From: Gaiellasilicea sp963745775
Lineage (GTDB): Bacteria > Actinomycetota > Thermoleophilia > Gaiellales > Gaiellaceae
Reading direction: 5' to 3'
Length of the DNA stretch: 64,000 nt
Assembly (NCBI GenBank): GCA_963745775.1
Contig: CAVUYY010000008.1
Span: forward strand, 434,001-498,000
This document shows, one piece after another, positions 8,886 through 20,069 of this stretch; the stretch's first letter is position 1, and every line of letters begins with the position of its first letter. A program made the position numbers and the translations under genes. The notes below the pieces were generated by a model. That model worked only from the letters and a program-made list of their open reading frames with translations. It ran no database searches and was not told the DNA's origin.

Positions 8886-10656
8886 TCAGGCAGAGGCAAG
8901 CGGCGGGTGCTCGGCTCGAACCCGATCCTTGCCGGCGCGCTTTGCCCGGTAGAGGGCATCGTCGGCCGCTTCGACCAGGGCGTCCGCAGTCATCCCGGGT
9001 GCCGAGGCGGCGACGCCGAAGCTCGCGGTCAGGTGGATCCGGACGCCGTCGACGGAGGCGAGCGACCGCTCCGCAAGAACGCCGCGGACGCGCTCGGCGA
9101 CGTCGGCCGCGCCCTCGACGTCGCTCCCGGGCAGGATCACGGCAAACTCCTCACCACCCCAGCGCACCGCGACGTCGATCTCGCGCACCGTCTCGCGCAG
9201 CACGTCCGCGAACTCACGCAGGACAGCGTCGCCCGTCGGGTGCCCGTGGGCGTCGTTGACAGCCTTGAAGTCGTCCAGATCGGCGAGGATCAAGCCCACG
9301 GGTCCGCCGAGCCGCTCGACCCGGGCCAGCTCGGCCACGAGGGTCTCGTCTCCCTGGCGACGATTGGCGAGCCCGGTCAACTCGTCCACGAGCGCCTGAC
9401 GCTCCACGATCCGGTGCAGGCGAGCATTGTCGAGCGCGATCACGGCCTGAGCCGCGAGCGAGGCAGCGGTGATCGTGGCCTCGACATCGAACTCGCGTCC
9501 GAGCAGCAAGAGCATCCCGAAGCTTCGACGACCGGTCGTCAGCTCGAGCTCGAGCCTGCCCGGACCCGCATCCATGTCCCCGACCCGCACCACCGTGCCG
9601 TCGGCCGCGCGCAGCAGCCCGCCGTCGGCTCCAGTGGCCTCGACGGCGGTCTGGACGATCACGAGCCGGAGCTGCTCGGGGTCGAGTGTCGCGGCCAGCG
9701 CGTCGCCGAAGCGCGCATTCGCGTCACGGAGGCGCTGCCGCTCGTCCTCGAGGTCGGCCAGCCTTGCCTCCAGCTGCTCGGCCATCTGGTTGAAGGCTCG
9801 TCCCACAGCCGCGAACTCGTCCCGGCCGCGCACCTGAACCCGCTCGTGCAGACGTCCGGCCGCGATCGAGTTTGCCGCAGCGGCGAGCCTGCCGAGGGAG
9901 CCGACGATCGACCGACCGGCGACGTACGCGACGAGGCCGATCAGCAGCAGGGAGGCGAGCAGGCCGGCGACCAGCTTCGTTCGCTCGGACTGCTGCTCGA
10001 GCGACGATCGTCGACGTCGGAGTGATCGCGGCAAGCGCGACGGGTGGCTGGCGCAGGAGCCGGACGCCGACGATCCGGTAGCTCGTCGAGCCGATCATGG
10101 CTGTCTCGACGCGGCCCTCCGGCGCGACGACCTTGCCCGTGACGCCGCCCTGCGAGGATGCCTCGACGCCTCCGCCCACGATCGTCGCGAGCTGATCGGG
10201 CTTCCCCAGACCGGACCGGGCGGCAAGCCGCTGGACGAGCGCCGGGTCGATGGGCACCGAGGCGACGATCGTCGCCGCTCGCCTTCCCGGCCCGACGAGC
10301 GAGACCGTCGCCTCCGCTGCGGGAGGCGACGCGCGCCCAACCCGGAATCCGTCTGGGGTCTCGATCCGGAGCGACCGATCTCCTGCGAGAAAGCGCGTGA
10401 GCGCGATCCGGTCGCGGCGCTCGACCGCTGCTTGGAAATCGCGGTTGCGCGCCAGTCGCTCCGCAGCCGCCTCGACAGCTCTCCGCTCGTCCTCGTAGGC
10501 CGCGACCGACGCGCGAAGCCCCGCTTCGAGCCTGGTATCGACGCCGCTCGTAACGCTCCGGTTGACGATCTCGCTGAAGCTCCAGTAGGCCGCTGCGAGC
10601 GGCAGGAGCGCGAGCGTGATCAGCGCGGCGACCAGCTTGAGCTTGAAGCTTCCCAT
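8886..10656 (-). CDS. Membrane diguanylate cyclase (sensor-HAMP-GAF-GGDEF)
   Basis: Makes cyclic di-GMP from two GTP. Order: membrane helix (about residues 8-25), an extracytoplasmic sensor region of about 190 residues, a second helix, a HAMP segment (GRSIVGSLGRLAAAANSIA and on), a GAF-like region and a C-terminal GGDEF domain. The active loop is RWGGEEF, and an RxxD inhibitory site (REID) sits five residues before GGEEF, so product inhibition is expected. ATG start at 10656. One extra base near 10007 breaks the frame just before the second membrane helix; the two frames join cleanly, total about 589 aa. Confidence 0.85.
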
Positions 10657-10729
10657 CTAGGCCTTCAGTTTCCCCCTCGACCTGCCGATATCCGATCTAG
10701 GACGTTTGTCGGCAAGGGGGGTCGGGAGC

Positions 10730-11603
10730 ATGAGTCCGAATTCAGCGCAGGCGCTGGCGGCACTTCTGGCAGTCGCCGGAACCGCAGGGGCGGTGACCGT
10801 CCCGAGGCTGCTCGTGGGAGAGCCGGATTCGACGCCGAGGACAGCGGTGTCGTCGCCGTCGATCAGGGAAGCAGCCGTCCTTCGAGTACCGGTAGCGATC
10901 CCGATTCAGGTGTTCGCGCCCAGCGGCGGTGGCGCAGCCGCCTTCGCGCCGAGCGCGATCGTTCCGACGCCCGAGCGATCCTCGCCGGTTCCTGCCGTTG
11001 GATCCGAGGCACTCGCCGCCGACAGGGCACCGATCCGGGATCTGCCGCCGGCCGGCGATCCTGTGCCCGTCACGCCGACGGTGCGTCCGGAGCCACCTCC
11101 GGTCCCGGCGCCCGCGCCCGCTCCGGCACCCGCACCGTCTCCCCCGCCCGTGCCGGCTCCGGCTCCTACACCGATTCCGATTCCCACTCCCGAACCCGAG
11201 CCCGCCGTGGAGGCACGGGTCGCTCCCGAGGTGCCCGTCGGCTCAGCTGAGCCTCAGCCGGCCCGCAAGCGCGGGAAAGGCCACGCGAAACACGCTGCGA
11301 AGCGACCCGAGCCGAAAGCGAAGCGGCCGAAGGAGACTCGGCCATCCTCTCCGGCGCAACCGCGAACCGGCTCCGGGTCAACCCGCGCACGCTCAGCCGA
11401 TACCGAGTCAGCCGGCGCCGGGTCCAGTCGAGCCGCCCCTGACCCCTCCCGCGCAGGCCGAGACGATGCCCGCCGCCGAGGCGAAGGTGCGAAACGACAA
11501 GGGAAAGGACGAACCGCCCCGCGGTGAGCGCGACGAGTCCGGAGCGAAGGAGAAAGAGCAGGAAAGGGACAGAGGCAAGGGGCAGGAGAAGAAGGACGGC
11601 TAA
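10730..11603 (+). CDS. Secreted or anchored proline-rich protein
   Basis: Starts with a hydrophobic segment (QALAALLAVAGTAGAV) that may be a signal or anchor, followed by a long Pro/Ala/Glu region with PAPAPAPAPSPPPVPAPAP-type repeats, then a Lys/Arg-rich tail. Such composition suits a cell-surface spacer; no catalytic domain is visible. ATG at 10730 follows AAGGGGGG. Composition suggests one extra base between about 11345 and 11400, after which the other frame continues Pro-rich then charged (DKGKDEPPRGERDES, EKEQERDRGKGQEKKDG) to TAA at 11601. The join is less certain than elsewhere because the sequence is low in complexity. Confidence 0.6.
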
Positions 11604-11606
11604 GAT
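11601..11606 (+). promoter_or_regulatory. -10 box overlapping a stop codon
   Basis: TAAGAT, whose first three bases are the stop codon of the upstream proline-rich gene, lies six bases before the GTG at 11613. The small downstream gene can therefore be transcribed separately as a leaderless mRNA. Confidence 0.45.
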
Positions 11607-11612
11607 GGCGCC

Positions 11613-11810
11613 GTGCCCAGGCTCCGTCCCACGAACCCGCTCGGCGTCGCGCTGACGGCGATGGAGCTCTGGCGCCGACTCCCGCCGGCTCAGCGCAGGC
11701 AGGTGCTCCAGGCGACGCGGACGCATGGCCCGAAGCTCGCCGCGGCGTTGCTCGCCAAGCGCACGGCGAGCCTGCGCAAGCGCGGCCGCACGCCGCGCCA
11801 GACTCCCTAG
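11613..11810 (+). CDS. Small basic helical protein, 65 aa
   Basis: Reads MPRLRPTNPLGVALTAMEL then a basic helical stretch LPPAQRRQVLQATRTHGPKLAAALLAKR and an Arg-rich tail. No recognised domain. GTG start at 11613 follows TAAGAT by six bases. It ends four bases into the convergent sucA stop. Likely a real small gene because of the start context and clean length between neighbours, but function is unknown. Confidence 0.5.
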   Translation: MPRLRPTNPLGVALTAMELWRRLPPAQRRQVLQATRTHGPKLAAALLAKRTASLRKRGRTPRQTP

Positions 11811-14626
11811 GTCAGCGCCTCGCGCGCGATCCGATCCTGCTCGAGCAGATGGGCGGTCGGATAGCCCTCGCTCGGGCTGGCGCGCCACGGGCGGCCCACG
11901 AACCGCGGCGCCACCCCGGCGGGGGAGGCAGCCTCCAGGCGATGCCTGATCGAGCGCCAGGCACCCATGTTCTGCGGCTCCTCCTGCGCCCAGACGACCT
12001 CGGCGAGGTGCGGGTAGGACGCGGTCAGGGCTGCAGCCGCGTCGACCGGGAAGGGGTAGAGCTGCTCGAGCCGGACGACTGCGACCCCCGGGGCGTGCTC
12101 GTGCTGCTCGTGCCCGACGAGGTCGTAGTAGACCTTCCCCGAGCAGAGAACCAGCCGTCGGATCGTCTCGCGGTCCTGAACCGATGGATCGTCGAGCACC
12201 GGCTGGAAGCCACCCTCGGCGAGCTCGGCGAGCGTCGAGGACGCCTGCTTCAGCCGGAGGAGCCCCTTCGGGGTCATCAGCACGAGCGGGCGTGGCGTGG
12301 CGTCGAGCGCCTGCCGTCGCAGCAGATGGAAGTACTGCGCCGCCGTCGTGCAGTTGGCCACGCGGATGTTCTCCTGGGCGGCGAGCTGGAGAAAGCGCTC
12401 GAGCTTGGCCGAGGAGTGCTCCGGCCCATTTCCCTCATAGCCGTGCGGTAGGAGGAGGGTCAGCCGGGAGTTCTGCTGCCACTTCGAGAGGCCCGCGACG
12501 AGAAACTGGTCGATCACGATCTGGGCGCCGTTCGCGAAGTCGCCGTACTGCGCCTCCCACAGCACGAGCGACTCGGGCGCCGCGACCGAGTAGCCGTACT
12601 CGAATCCGAGGCAGGCGTACTCCGAGAGCGGGGAGTTGAAGATCTCGAACGCGGCCCCGGCCTCGGGCAGAGTCTGGAGCGGTACATGCAGCTCGCCGCT
12701 GCGCGGGTCGTGCAGGACCGCGTGGCGGTGCGCGAACGTTCCCCGCTCGCTGTCCTGACCCGAGAGCCGGATCGAGATCCCGTCGACGAGCAGGGTCGCG
12801 AAGGCGAGCGACTCCGCGTGCCCCCAGTCGATACCCGTCTCGAGCGTCGGTCCGGCGGCGCTCGAGCTGCTTCAGGAGCTTCGGGTGAACCTCGAAGTCG
12901 GCCGGCACCTCGAGGAGTTGCTCGTTCAGCGCTTCCAGCCGCTCGGCCGGAGACGGCCGTGACGACCACCTCGCCCGTGTCGGCGGGAATCGAACCGTCC
13001 TTCGCAGGGCGCGCCTCCGCGATCGACGCGGTCAGCTCCTCGTGAGCGGCGCGGAGCTCGGCCTGGGTCTCGTCGAAGAGGGCATCGGCCTCCGCCTGTG
13101 TCAGCGCCCCTTCCTCGATCAGCCGAGCGACGTACTGCTCGCGCGCGGTGGGATGAGCCTCGATCTGCGCGACCATGAGCGGTTGCGTGTACGCGGCCTC
13201 GTCCTGCTCCTGGTGACCGAAGCGCCGGTAGCCGACGAGGTCGACGACGACGTCATGGCCGAACTCCTGCCGGTAGGCGAGCGCGAGCCGCACGGCCGCA
13301 ACGGCCGCCTCGGGGTCGTCCGCGTTGACGTGGATGATCGGGATGTCGAAGCCCTTGGCCAGGTCGCTCGAATAGCGCGTCGAGCGGCCCTCCTCCGGAT
13401 CGGTGGTGAAGCCGACCTGGTTGTTCGAGATGATGTGCAGCGTGCCGCCGGTCGTGTAGCCGTCGAGGTTCGAGAGGTTGAGCGTCTCGGCCACGATCCC
13501 CTGCCCCGCGAACGAGGCGTCGCCGTGGATCAGGATCGCAAGCGCGACGAACGGGTCGTGGATCCCGCCGCCGGTCGACCGGTCGGTCTGCTCGGCCCGC
13601 GTCCAGCCCTCGATCACCGGGTCGACAGCTTCGAGGTGGCTTGGATTCGGCGCCAGCGAGATCGTCACCTCGCCGTTCGAGGTCGCCCGCGTTCCGGTGG
13701 CCGGGAGGTGGTACTTGACGTCGCCGGTGCCGCCCTCCTCGTCCATCACGACCGCGTCGATCGTTCGTTCGCCCTCGAACTCCCTGAGCACCGAGCCGTA
13801 CGGGTGCCCGGTGGTGTGCACGAGGACGTTCAGCCGCCCGCGGTGCGCCATGCCGATCACGACCTCGTGCGCTCCCATCGACGCCGCCAGCTCGATCGCC
13901 TCGTCCAGCATCGGCATCATCGAGTCGAGCCCCTCGAGCGAGAATTGCTTCTGGCCGAGGAAGCGCTTGCGGAGGAACTGCTCGAACCCCTCGGCGCGCG
14001 TGAGCGAGGCGAGAAGCCGTTTCCGCTCCTCGGGCTCGAGTGTCTTGCGATAGCGGCCGGATTCGATCGCCTGGCGCAACCAGACGCGCTCCGCGTGATC
14101 CGAGAGGTGCTCGATCTCGTAGGCGATCGTCCCGCAGTAGACCTCCTTCAGCGCAGGTAGCGCCTCCAGGAGCGTCTCGCCCGGCACGTGGACGCGCAGG
14201 AGGGAGCTCGGGATCCGCGCCTGAAGCTCGGGCGTCAGCGACGGGATCAGGCGCGTCTCGTCGAGCGCCGGGTCGCCCATCGGCTCGGAGCCGAGCGGAT
14301 CGAGCCTGGCCGCGAGATGACCGTGCATCCGATGGGCCTTGACGAGCGCCATCGCAGCGGCGACGCCCCCGAGCAGCGTCTCGTCGGCCGGCGCGTCTGG
14401 AGCCGTCGGTTGCACGGGAGCCTCGAGTTCGGCTCGCCTCGCCGTTCCGGTCGCCGTTGGCGGAGGCCAGCAGCCGCTGCAGTCCGGGAAGCGCCGCGAC
14501 GACGCTGCTGTCGCCGCTCTCGAAGACCGCGCGCCATTCGGGCGGAACGGAGTTCGGATCCTCGAGATAGTCCTCGAGCAGAAGGCTCGCGTACCCCGAG
14601 TTCGGCCCGTCCACGTCGGCGCTCAT
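11807..14626 (-). CDS. sucA: 2-oxoglutarate dehydrogenase E1 component
   Basis: Thiamine-diphosphate E1 of the TCA-cycle 2-oxoglutarate dehydrogenase complex, cytosolic. N-terminal E2-binding segment GYASLLLEDYLEDPNSVP; then GMAHRGRLNVLVH; the ThDP site GDASFAGQG and ISNNQVGF; C-terminal TPKGLLRLK and WAQEEPQNMGAW. Length about 939 aa fits the stand-alone E1, not the E2-E1 fusion (Kgd) of mycobacteria and streptomycetes, so E2 must be encoded elsewhere. Three extra bases (near 14432, 12950 and 12850) break the frame; joined, the protein is complete from ATG 14626. Confidence 0.9.
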
Positions 14627-14648
14627 GCTGGTCGTTGTAGCAGCGGGG

Positions 14649-14922
14649 TCAATACAACGGGCGCTCGGTGATCACGGCGATCGTCATCCCGAGCACCCAG
14701 CAGACGACGACGATCGCGATCGCGAGGCCTGCGAGGCGCGAGTAGCGCGTCGTCATCCGCGCAGCGACGAGCGCGAGCACCACCGCGACCGGGATCAGGC
14801 GCACAGGCCGATGGATCACGCCGACGGCCGCCGCGAAGATCGCCGCAGTCGCAAGCAGGCCCGCGACGGCCTCCCGGGTGTCCGTGCTGCGGCGCGTCGG
14901 CGGGATCGGGGATCGCGCTCAC
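14649..14922 (-). CDS. Small membrane protein, about 91 aa (frame broken)
   Basis: GTG at 14922 opens MSAIPDPADAPQHGH; one extra base near 14880 then shifts to a frame reading TREAVAGLLATAAIFAAAVGV, RLIPVAVVLALVAAR and LAIAIVVVCWVLGMTIAV before TGA at 14649. Three hydrophobic stretches indicate a small integral membrane protein. It lies seven bases downstream of the next small membrane gene and upstream of sucA. No known family. Confidence 0.5.
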
Positions 14923-14929
14923 CGGGCTC

Positions 14930-15175
14930 TCACCAGCCCGCGGCCGGCGACGGAGCGCCCTCCGCGCGGGAGTGGCCGGTAGGGCGCACCGCGACGCGGC
15001 GTCGCGACCAGTCGCACGCCGGCTCCGGCCCGAGCGGTGTCGGCTGCAGCCGCGCGACCTGGCCGGCGCCCTCGAGCGGCCGCGGCTCCGCCTTGATCGC
15101 CCACCAGACGACGGCGCAGAGATACACGACCGGGATCTTCAGGATCACGAGCATGAAGACAAGCTCCCAGACCAC
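14930..15175 (-). CDS. Small membrane-anchored protein, 81 aa
   Basis: Starts with a single hydrophobic helix (VWELVFMLVILKIPVVYLCA, residues 2-21) followed by a basic, Pro-rich soluble tail. No domain recognised. GTG at 15175 is preceded by TAGACT at six bases, so the mRNA is predicted leaderless. It heads a probable three-gene run with the next membrane protein and sucA, and is divergent from the sigma factor gene 63 bp away. Confidence 0.55.
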   Translation of the reverse strand: MVWELVFMLVILKIPVVYLCAVVWWAIKAEPRPLEGAGQVARLQPTPLGPEPACDWSRRRVAVRPTGHSRAEGAPSPAAGW

Positions 15176-15181
15176 GCGGCG

Positions 15182-15187
15182 AGTCTA
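15182..15187 (-). promoter_or_regulatory. -10 box of leaderless membrane gene
   Basis: Minus-strand TAGACT, six bases before GTG 15175. On the other strand a weaker CAGAAT (15227-15232) sits six bases before the sigma-factor ATG. Confidence 0.5.
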
Positions 15188-15238
15188 CGCGATCGCGACG
15201 ACAGGTTAGGCCGGCTCGATCTCGGGCAGAATGGGGCT

Positions 15239-16279
15239 ATGAGTCGCGAGACGCTCGCTCCCCTGCTCGAAGCCGGGGAAGAAGCAGGTTGCCTCAACCT
15301 CTCCGAGTTCAGTGCGGCCTTGCAGGATGTCGAGCTCGAGGACGACGAGCTCGAGGCTCTCTACGCCGAGCTCGACGAGCGGAACATCGTGCTCTCGGAC
15401 GATTGCGGCCGGACGCAGAAGCAGGGTGCCACGTACGTCAACGGCGACCTCGCGCATGCGACGACCGATTCGCTCCAGCTCTTCCTCAACGAGGCTGGTC
15501 GTTACCCGCTCCTCACCGCCGCGGAGGAGGTCGAGCTCGCGAAGCGCGTCGAGCGCGGAGATCAGCAGGCCAAGGACACGATGATCAACTCGAACCTCCG
15601 GCTCGTGGTGTCGATCGCGAAGCGCTACCAGGGACACGGCCTCTCGCTGCTCGACCTGATCCAGGAGGGCGTGATCGGGCTGATCCGGGCCGTCGAGAAG
15701 TTCGACTGGCGCCGGGGCTTCAAGTTCTCGACCTATGCGACGTGGTGGATTCGCCAGGCCGTGCAACGCGGAGTCGCGAACAAGTCGCGCACGATCCGGA
15801 TCCCGGTTCACATCGCCGAGCGCGAGACCAGGATCGGGCGAGCGGAACGCGACCTGAGCACGAAGCTCGGACGACCGCCGACCGACGAGGAGATCGCCGC
15901 CGCGGCGAAGATCTCGCTCAAGCACCTGAAGGAGGTGCGGCAGGCGGCCCGCGCCGTGACGAGCCTCGACAAGCCGCTCAGCGACGAGAGCGACACGTCG
16001 ATCGGCGATCTCCTCGGCGACGAGCAGGAAGGCGTCGAGGCCGAGGTCGAGATCAGTCTCACCGAGGAGACGCTTCATCGCGCGCTCGAGAAGCTCTCCG
16101 AGCGGGAGCGCGAGGTATTGAGGCTTCGCTACGGGCTGGGCGGCCAGGATCCGCAGTCGCTCGAGCAGATCGGCCGCGTGCTCGGGCTGACCCGCGAGCG
16201 GGTTCGCCAGATCGAAGGCCACGCACTCGAGCGGCTGGCGGTCTCGCGCGAGATCGAGGCCCTCCGCGACGCCGCCTGA
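15239..16279 (+). CDS. Primary-type RNA polymerase sigma-70 factor
   Basis: A 346-aa group 1/2 sigma factor that directs RNA polymerase to -35/-10 promoters. A shortened region 1.1-like segment (residues 1-55) is followed by region 1.2 (DSLQLFLNEAGRYPLLT), region 2 with SNLRLVVSIAKRY and FSTYATWWIRQAVQR, region 3, and region 4 with LSEREREVLRLRYGL and the helix-turn-helix GLTRERVRQIEGHAL. The conserved region 2.4 and ERVRQIE make it RpoD-like, but a group 2 paralogue cannot be excluded, so no symbol is given. ATG 15239 chosen by alignment to the family N-terminus. Confidence 0.9.
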   Translation: MSRETLAPLLEAGEEAGCLNLSEFSAALQDVELEDDELEALYAELDERNIVLSDDCGRTQKQGATYVNGDLAHATTDSLQLFLNEAGRYPLLTAAEEVELAKRVERGDQQAKDTMINSNLRLVVSIAKRYQGHGLSLLDLIQEGVIGLIRAVEKFDWRRGFKFSTYATWWIRQAVQRGVANKSRTIRIPVHIAERETRIGRAERDLSTKLGRPPTDEEIAAAAKISLKHLKEVRQAARAVTSLDKPLSDESDTSIGDLLGDEQEGVEAEVEISLTEETLHRALEKLSEREREVLRLRYGLGGQDPQSLEQIGRVLGLTRERVRQIEGHALERLAVSREIEALRDAA

Positions 16280-16384
16280 CCGTCCGCCTCCGACCTAACA
16301 CTGTCCTCATACGCGCTCGCTACCGTGGCGCGCGGTTCGGGAAAACCCAGGCCCGACCTCGTCTCAGCCAAAGGAGTCTTGCCC

Positions 16385-17807
16385 GTGAAACGACCTATCC
16401 GGTTCCTGCTCGCAGCGTCTGCCGTCCTTCTGCTCGCACCCTCGGTTGCCGGCGCCGCACCCCGCATGCACCTCGGCTTCCACGACGACCCGAACTTCCG
16501 GTACGAGGAGCGTCGCGCGGAGATGCTCGACCAGGCGCGCGACGCCAACGCGACGATCGTGCGAACCCTCGTGACCTGGGCGAACGTCGCGCCGACGCGC
16601 CCGAGCGAACGCTTCGAACCCGTTCGACCCCGCGTATCGCTTCAACGATCTCGACGAGCTCGTGCGCAACACGCAGGCGCGGGACATGGAGGTGCTGATC
16701 ACGATCTGGGGCACGCCGAAGTGGGCGAACGGCAACAAGACGCCGAACTTCATGCCGACCCGGCTGACCGACCTGACCGCGTTCTCGCGGGCCATCGCTT
16801 CCCGCTACTCCGGCCGCTTCGCCGGTTACCCGTTCGTCCGCTTCTACTCGATCTGGAACGAGTCGAACCTCCAACTCTTCCTGGCGCCGCAGTTCGACGC
16901 CCAGGGCCGGTCGGTGGGCCCGCGCAACTACGCGAAGCTCGCTGCAGCGGCGTACGCCGGGATCAAGGCCGGGAGCCCGCAGGCCAAGATCGCGATCGGC
17001 AGTACGTCCTCGGCAGGCCGCGACAAGGTCTTGGCGGGCAAGTCGGCGACGCACTCGCCGGCCCGCTTCGCCCGGCTCGTCGCAGCTGCCAACCCGCGGC
17101 TCAAGTTCGATGCCTGGGCGCAGCACCCGTATCCGGTGCCGGTCAACCTGAAGCCGACCCAGCTCGTGCGCTATCCGAACGTGACGCTGAAGTCGTTCTC
17201 ACGGTTCGAGAAGGATCTCGACAAGTGGTTCAAGCGCCCGAACGTGCGGATCTGGATCACCGAGTACGGACACGAGGTTCGCCAGGACGGGGAGCCGAGC
17301 GGCATCTCGCGCGCGGCGCAAGCCGCCTACGCGGCGCAGGCGCTCGCGCTGGCCCGTCAGGACCCGCGGACGGACATGTTCATCTGGTTCGTCTTCCGCG
17401 ACCATGCCACGAGCGAGTGGCAGAGCGGTCTCCGCACCCGTACCGGCGCTCCGAAGCCGTCGCTCGCGCGGTTCACCTCGTTCGCGCGCCTGGTCGACGC
17501 CCGGAACGCGATCTTCAACCTCCGGGCGGGCATCGCCAGCCCGACGGTGCCGGTCTACCTCCGCCAGTACGCGGCCGGCTCCCGGCCGGGCGAGCGTGTC
17601 GGCTTCAACGTCAAGGTCTTCGAGAAGGGCAAGCTCGTCGCCGATGCCCAGCCCTCCTCACCGCTGGCGCTCGACGCGACCGGCAAGGTGCGGCTGCTCG
17701 GGTTCCGGCCGGTCAAGGGCCACACGTACACCGTGCAGGTGACTGCGAACATCTTCAGCGGCGGTGGGATCGAGCTGAAGCGGACGCTGACGGTCAACGG
17801 GGTCTAG
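16385..17807 (+). CDS. Secreted clan GH-A type glycoside hydrolase
   Basis: Signal peptide (KRPIRFLLAASAVLLLAPSVAGAA) then a TIM-barrel glycosidase-like domain. IWNESNL supplies the probable acid/base Glu at the end of strand 4 and WITEYGHE the nucleophile Glu at strand 7, the clan GH-A arrangement (GH5/GH39-like). A C-terminal beta-rich region (about the last 110 residues) may be an accessory domain. Substrate unknown. GTG at 16385 has AAGGAG upstream. One extra base near 16620 breaks the frame; the adjacent frame resumes PFDPAYRFNDLDEL. Total about 473 aa. Confidence 0.75.
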
Positions 17808-17815
17808 CGGTCAAG

Positions 17816-17854
17816 CCCGGGTGCGTCTCCGCTGGAAGCGGGGACGCACCCGGG
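17816..17854 (+). terminator. Long GC-rich terminator-like hairpin
   Basis: An 18-bp stem with one G-U pair: CCCGGGTGCGTCTCCGCT pairs with AGCGGGGACGCACCCGGG around the loop GGA. It starts nine bases after the glycosidase stop and ends ten bases before the next -10 box. No U-run follows. Confidence 0.6.
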
Positions 17855-17864
17855 TAGCTCCGCC

Positions 17865-17870
17865 TACGAT
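17865..17870 (+). promoter_or_regulatory. -10 box of leaderless DUF72 gene
   Basis: TACGAT six bases before ATG 17877, immediately after the hairpin that ends the upstream transcript. Confidence 0.5.
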
Positions 17871-17876
17871 CGCGGC

Positions 17877-18854
17877 ATGAGCGCGACGGTTCGAGTCGGG
17901 GTCTGCTCGTGGGCGGACGAGACGCTGACGAAGGTCTGGTACCCGCCGGGCGTCCGCTCGGCCGAGGAGCGGCTGCGCTACTACACGGACCGCTTCGGCG
18001 TCGTCGAGGCGAACTCGACCTACTACCGGCTTCCCGACGCGCAGCTCGTCGGCACGTGGGCCGAGCGGACGCCGCCCGGGTTCACGATGCACGTGAAGGC
18101 GTTCGGGCTGATGACTCGCCACCCCGTCAAGCTCGAGGCCCTGCCCGAGGATCTGCGCGACGTGATGCCGGTGGACGAGCGCGGCCGGGTCGACCGGCCG
18201 CCGCGCGAGCTCCGTGCCGAGGTCTTCCGCCGCTTCGCCGTCCGCGCTCGAGCCACTTCGGATGACCGGCAAGCTCGGCGGAATCCTCCTCCAGTTTCCG
18301 TCGTACGTCGTCCACAAGCCCGCGTCGCTCGAGTACATCGAATGGGCGCAGGAGCAGCTTCCGGGAGACGAGTTGCTGCTCGAGTTCCGTCACCGGAGCT
18401 GGCTCGACGAGGAGCACCGCGCCGAGACGCTTGCGTTCCTCGAGAGTCGCGGCCTGACCTACGTGATCGTCGACGCCCCGAAGACCGAGGCGAAGAACCT
18501 CGTCCAGACCGTGGTCGGCCGCACCAGCCCGACCGCGTACGTCCGCTTCCACGGCCGGAACGCGGCGACCTGGAACAAGCGCACCGGCAGCGCGGCCGAG
18601 CGCTTCGACCATCTCTACTCGACGGAGGAGCTCGAGGAGTGGGTCGAGCCGCTGCGCGAGCTGGCCTCCGACGCCGACGACGTCTACGCGATGTTCAACA
18701 ACAACGGCCGCTCCACCATGCCGTCGTTCGGCGGGATCGCCGGGCTCGACCCGTACGAGGTGGCGGGCGACCCGCAGAAGGGGCTGGTGGCGCAGGCGCC
18801 CGCGAACGCGCTGATGCTGCGGCAGCTCCTCGCCGACGCGGGCGTCCCGGTTGC

Positions 18855-18858
<4 letters not shown>
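17877..18858 (+). CDS. DUF72 family protein (YecE-like)
   Basis: TIM-barrel-like DUF72 protein of about 326 aa; the biochemical role of the family is not established. Family marks seen: VGVCSWADETLTKVWYPPG at the N-terminus, FGVVEANSTYYRLP, FTMHVKAFGLMT, LGGILLQFPSYV, ELLLEFRHRSW, YVRFHGRNAATW and YAMFNNNG. One extra base near 18242 breaks the frame between FRRFA and SALEPLRMTGKL. ATG 17877 is supported by the upstream TACGAT. The stop overlaps that of the convergent reductase by four bases. Confidence 0.87.
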
Positions 18859-19856
<998 letters not shown>

Positions 19857-19909
19857 GGCCCCTAGCTTCTCACGCGCCGAGTCAACAGGGTGTCACCCAA
19901 TGACGATCA

Positions 19910-19982
19910 TGGAGCCAGCCGGGCTCGAACCGGCGACCTTCTGGCTGCCAGCCAGACGCTCTCCCAGCTGAGCTATGGCCCC
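19910..19982 (-). tRNA. tRNA-Ala (GGC)
   Basis: A 73-nt cloverleaf on the minus strand: acceptor GGGGCCA with TGGCTCC, D arm GCTC/GAGC, anticodon loop CTGGCAG with anticodon GGC, T arm GCCGG-TTCGAGC-CCGGC, discriminator A. CCA is not encoded. Confidence 0.95.
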
Positions 19983-20056
19983 TGGGGAAGACGATTCTAG
20001 CCGCTCGAGCTGCACGTCGTCCTGGGCGATTGCACTGCTCCGAAGGAGCGGCGGAG

Positions 20057-20062
20057 TAGAGT
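20057..20062 (+). promoter_or_regulatory. -10 box before RTX/Asp-box gene
   Basis: TAGAGT, seven bases before ATG 20070, predicting a leaderless transcript. Confidence 0.45.
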
Positions 20063-20069
20063 CGAGCCG

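Noticed and set aside
10730..11400. Pro/Ala repeat region as a tandem-repeat or CRISPR-like array
   Set aside because: The periodicity is short, imperfect and explained by a coding Pro-Ala repeat; no constant repeat with unique spacers occurs anywhere in the window.
11807..14626. Programmed frameshifting or pseudogene status for sucA and other broken genes
   Set aside because: No slippery heptamers or stimulatory structures at the breaks, breaks fall at unrelated sites, and the affected genes are essential; extra-base errors explain all of them more simply.
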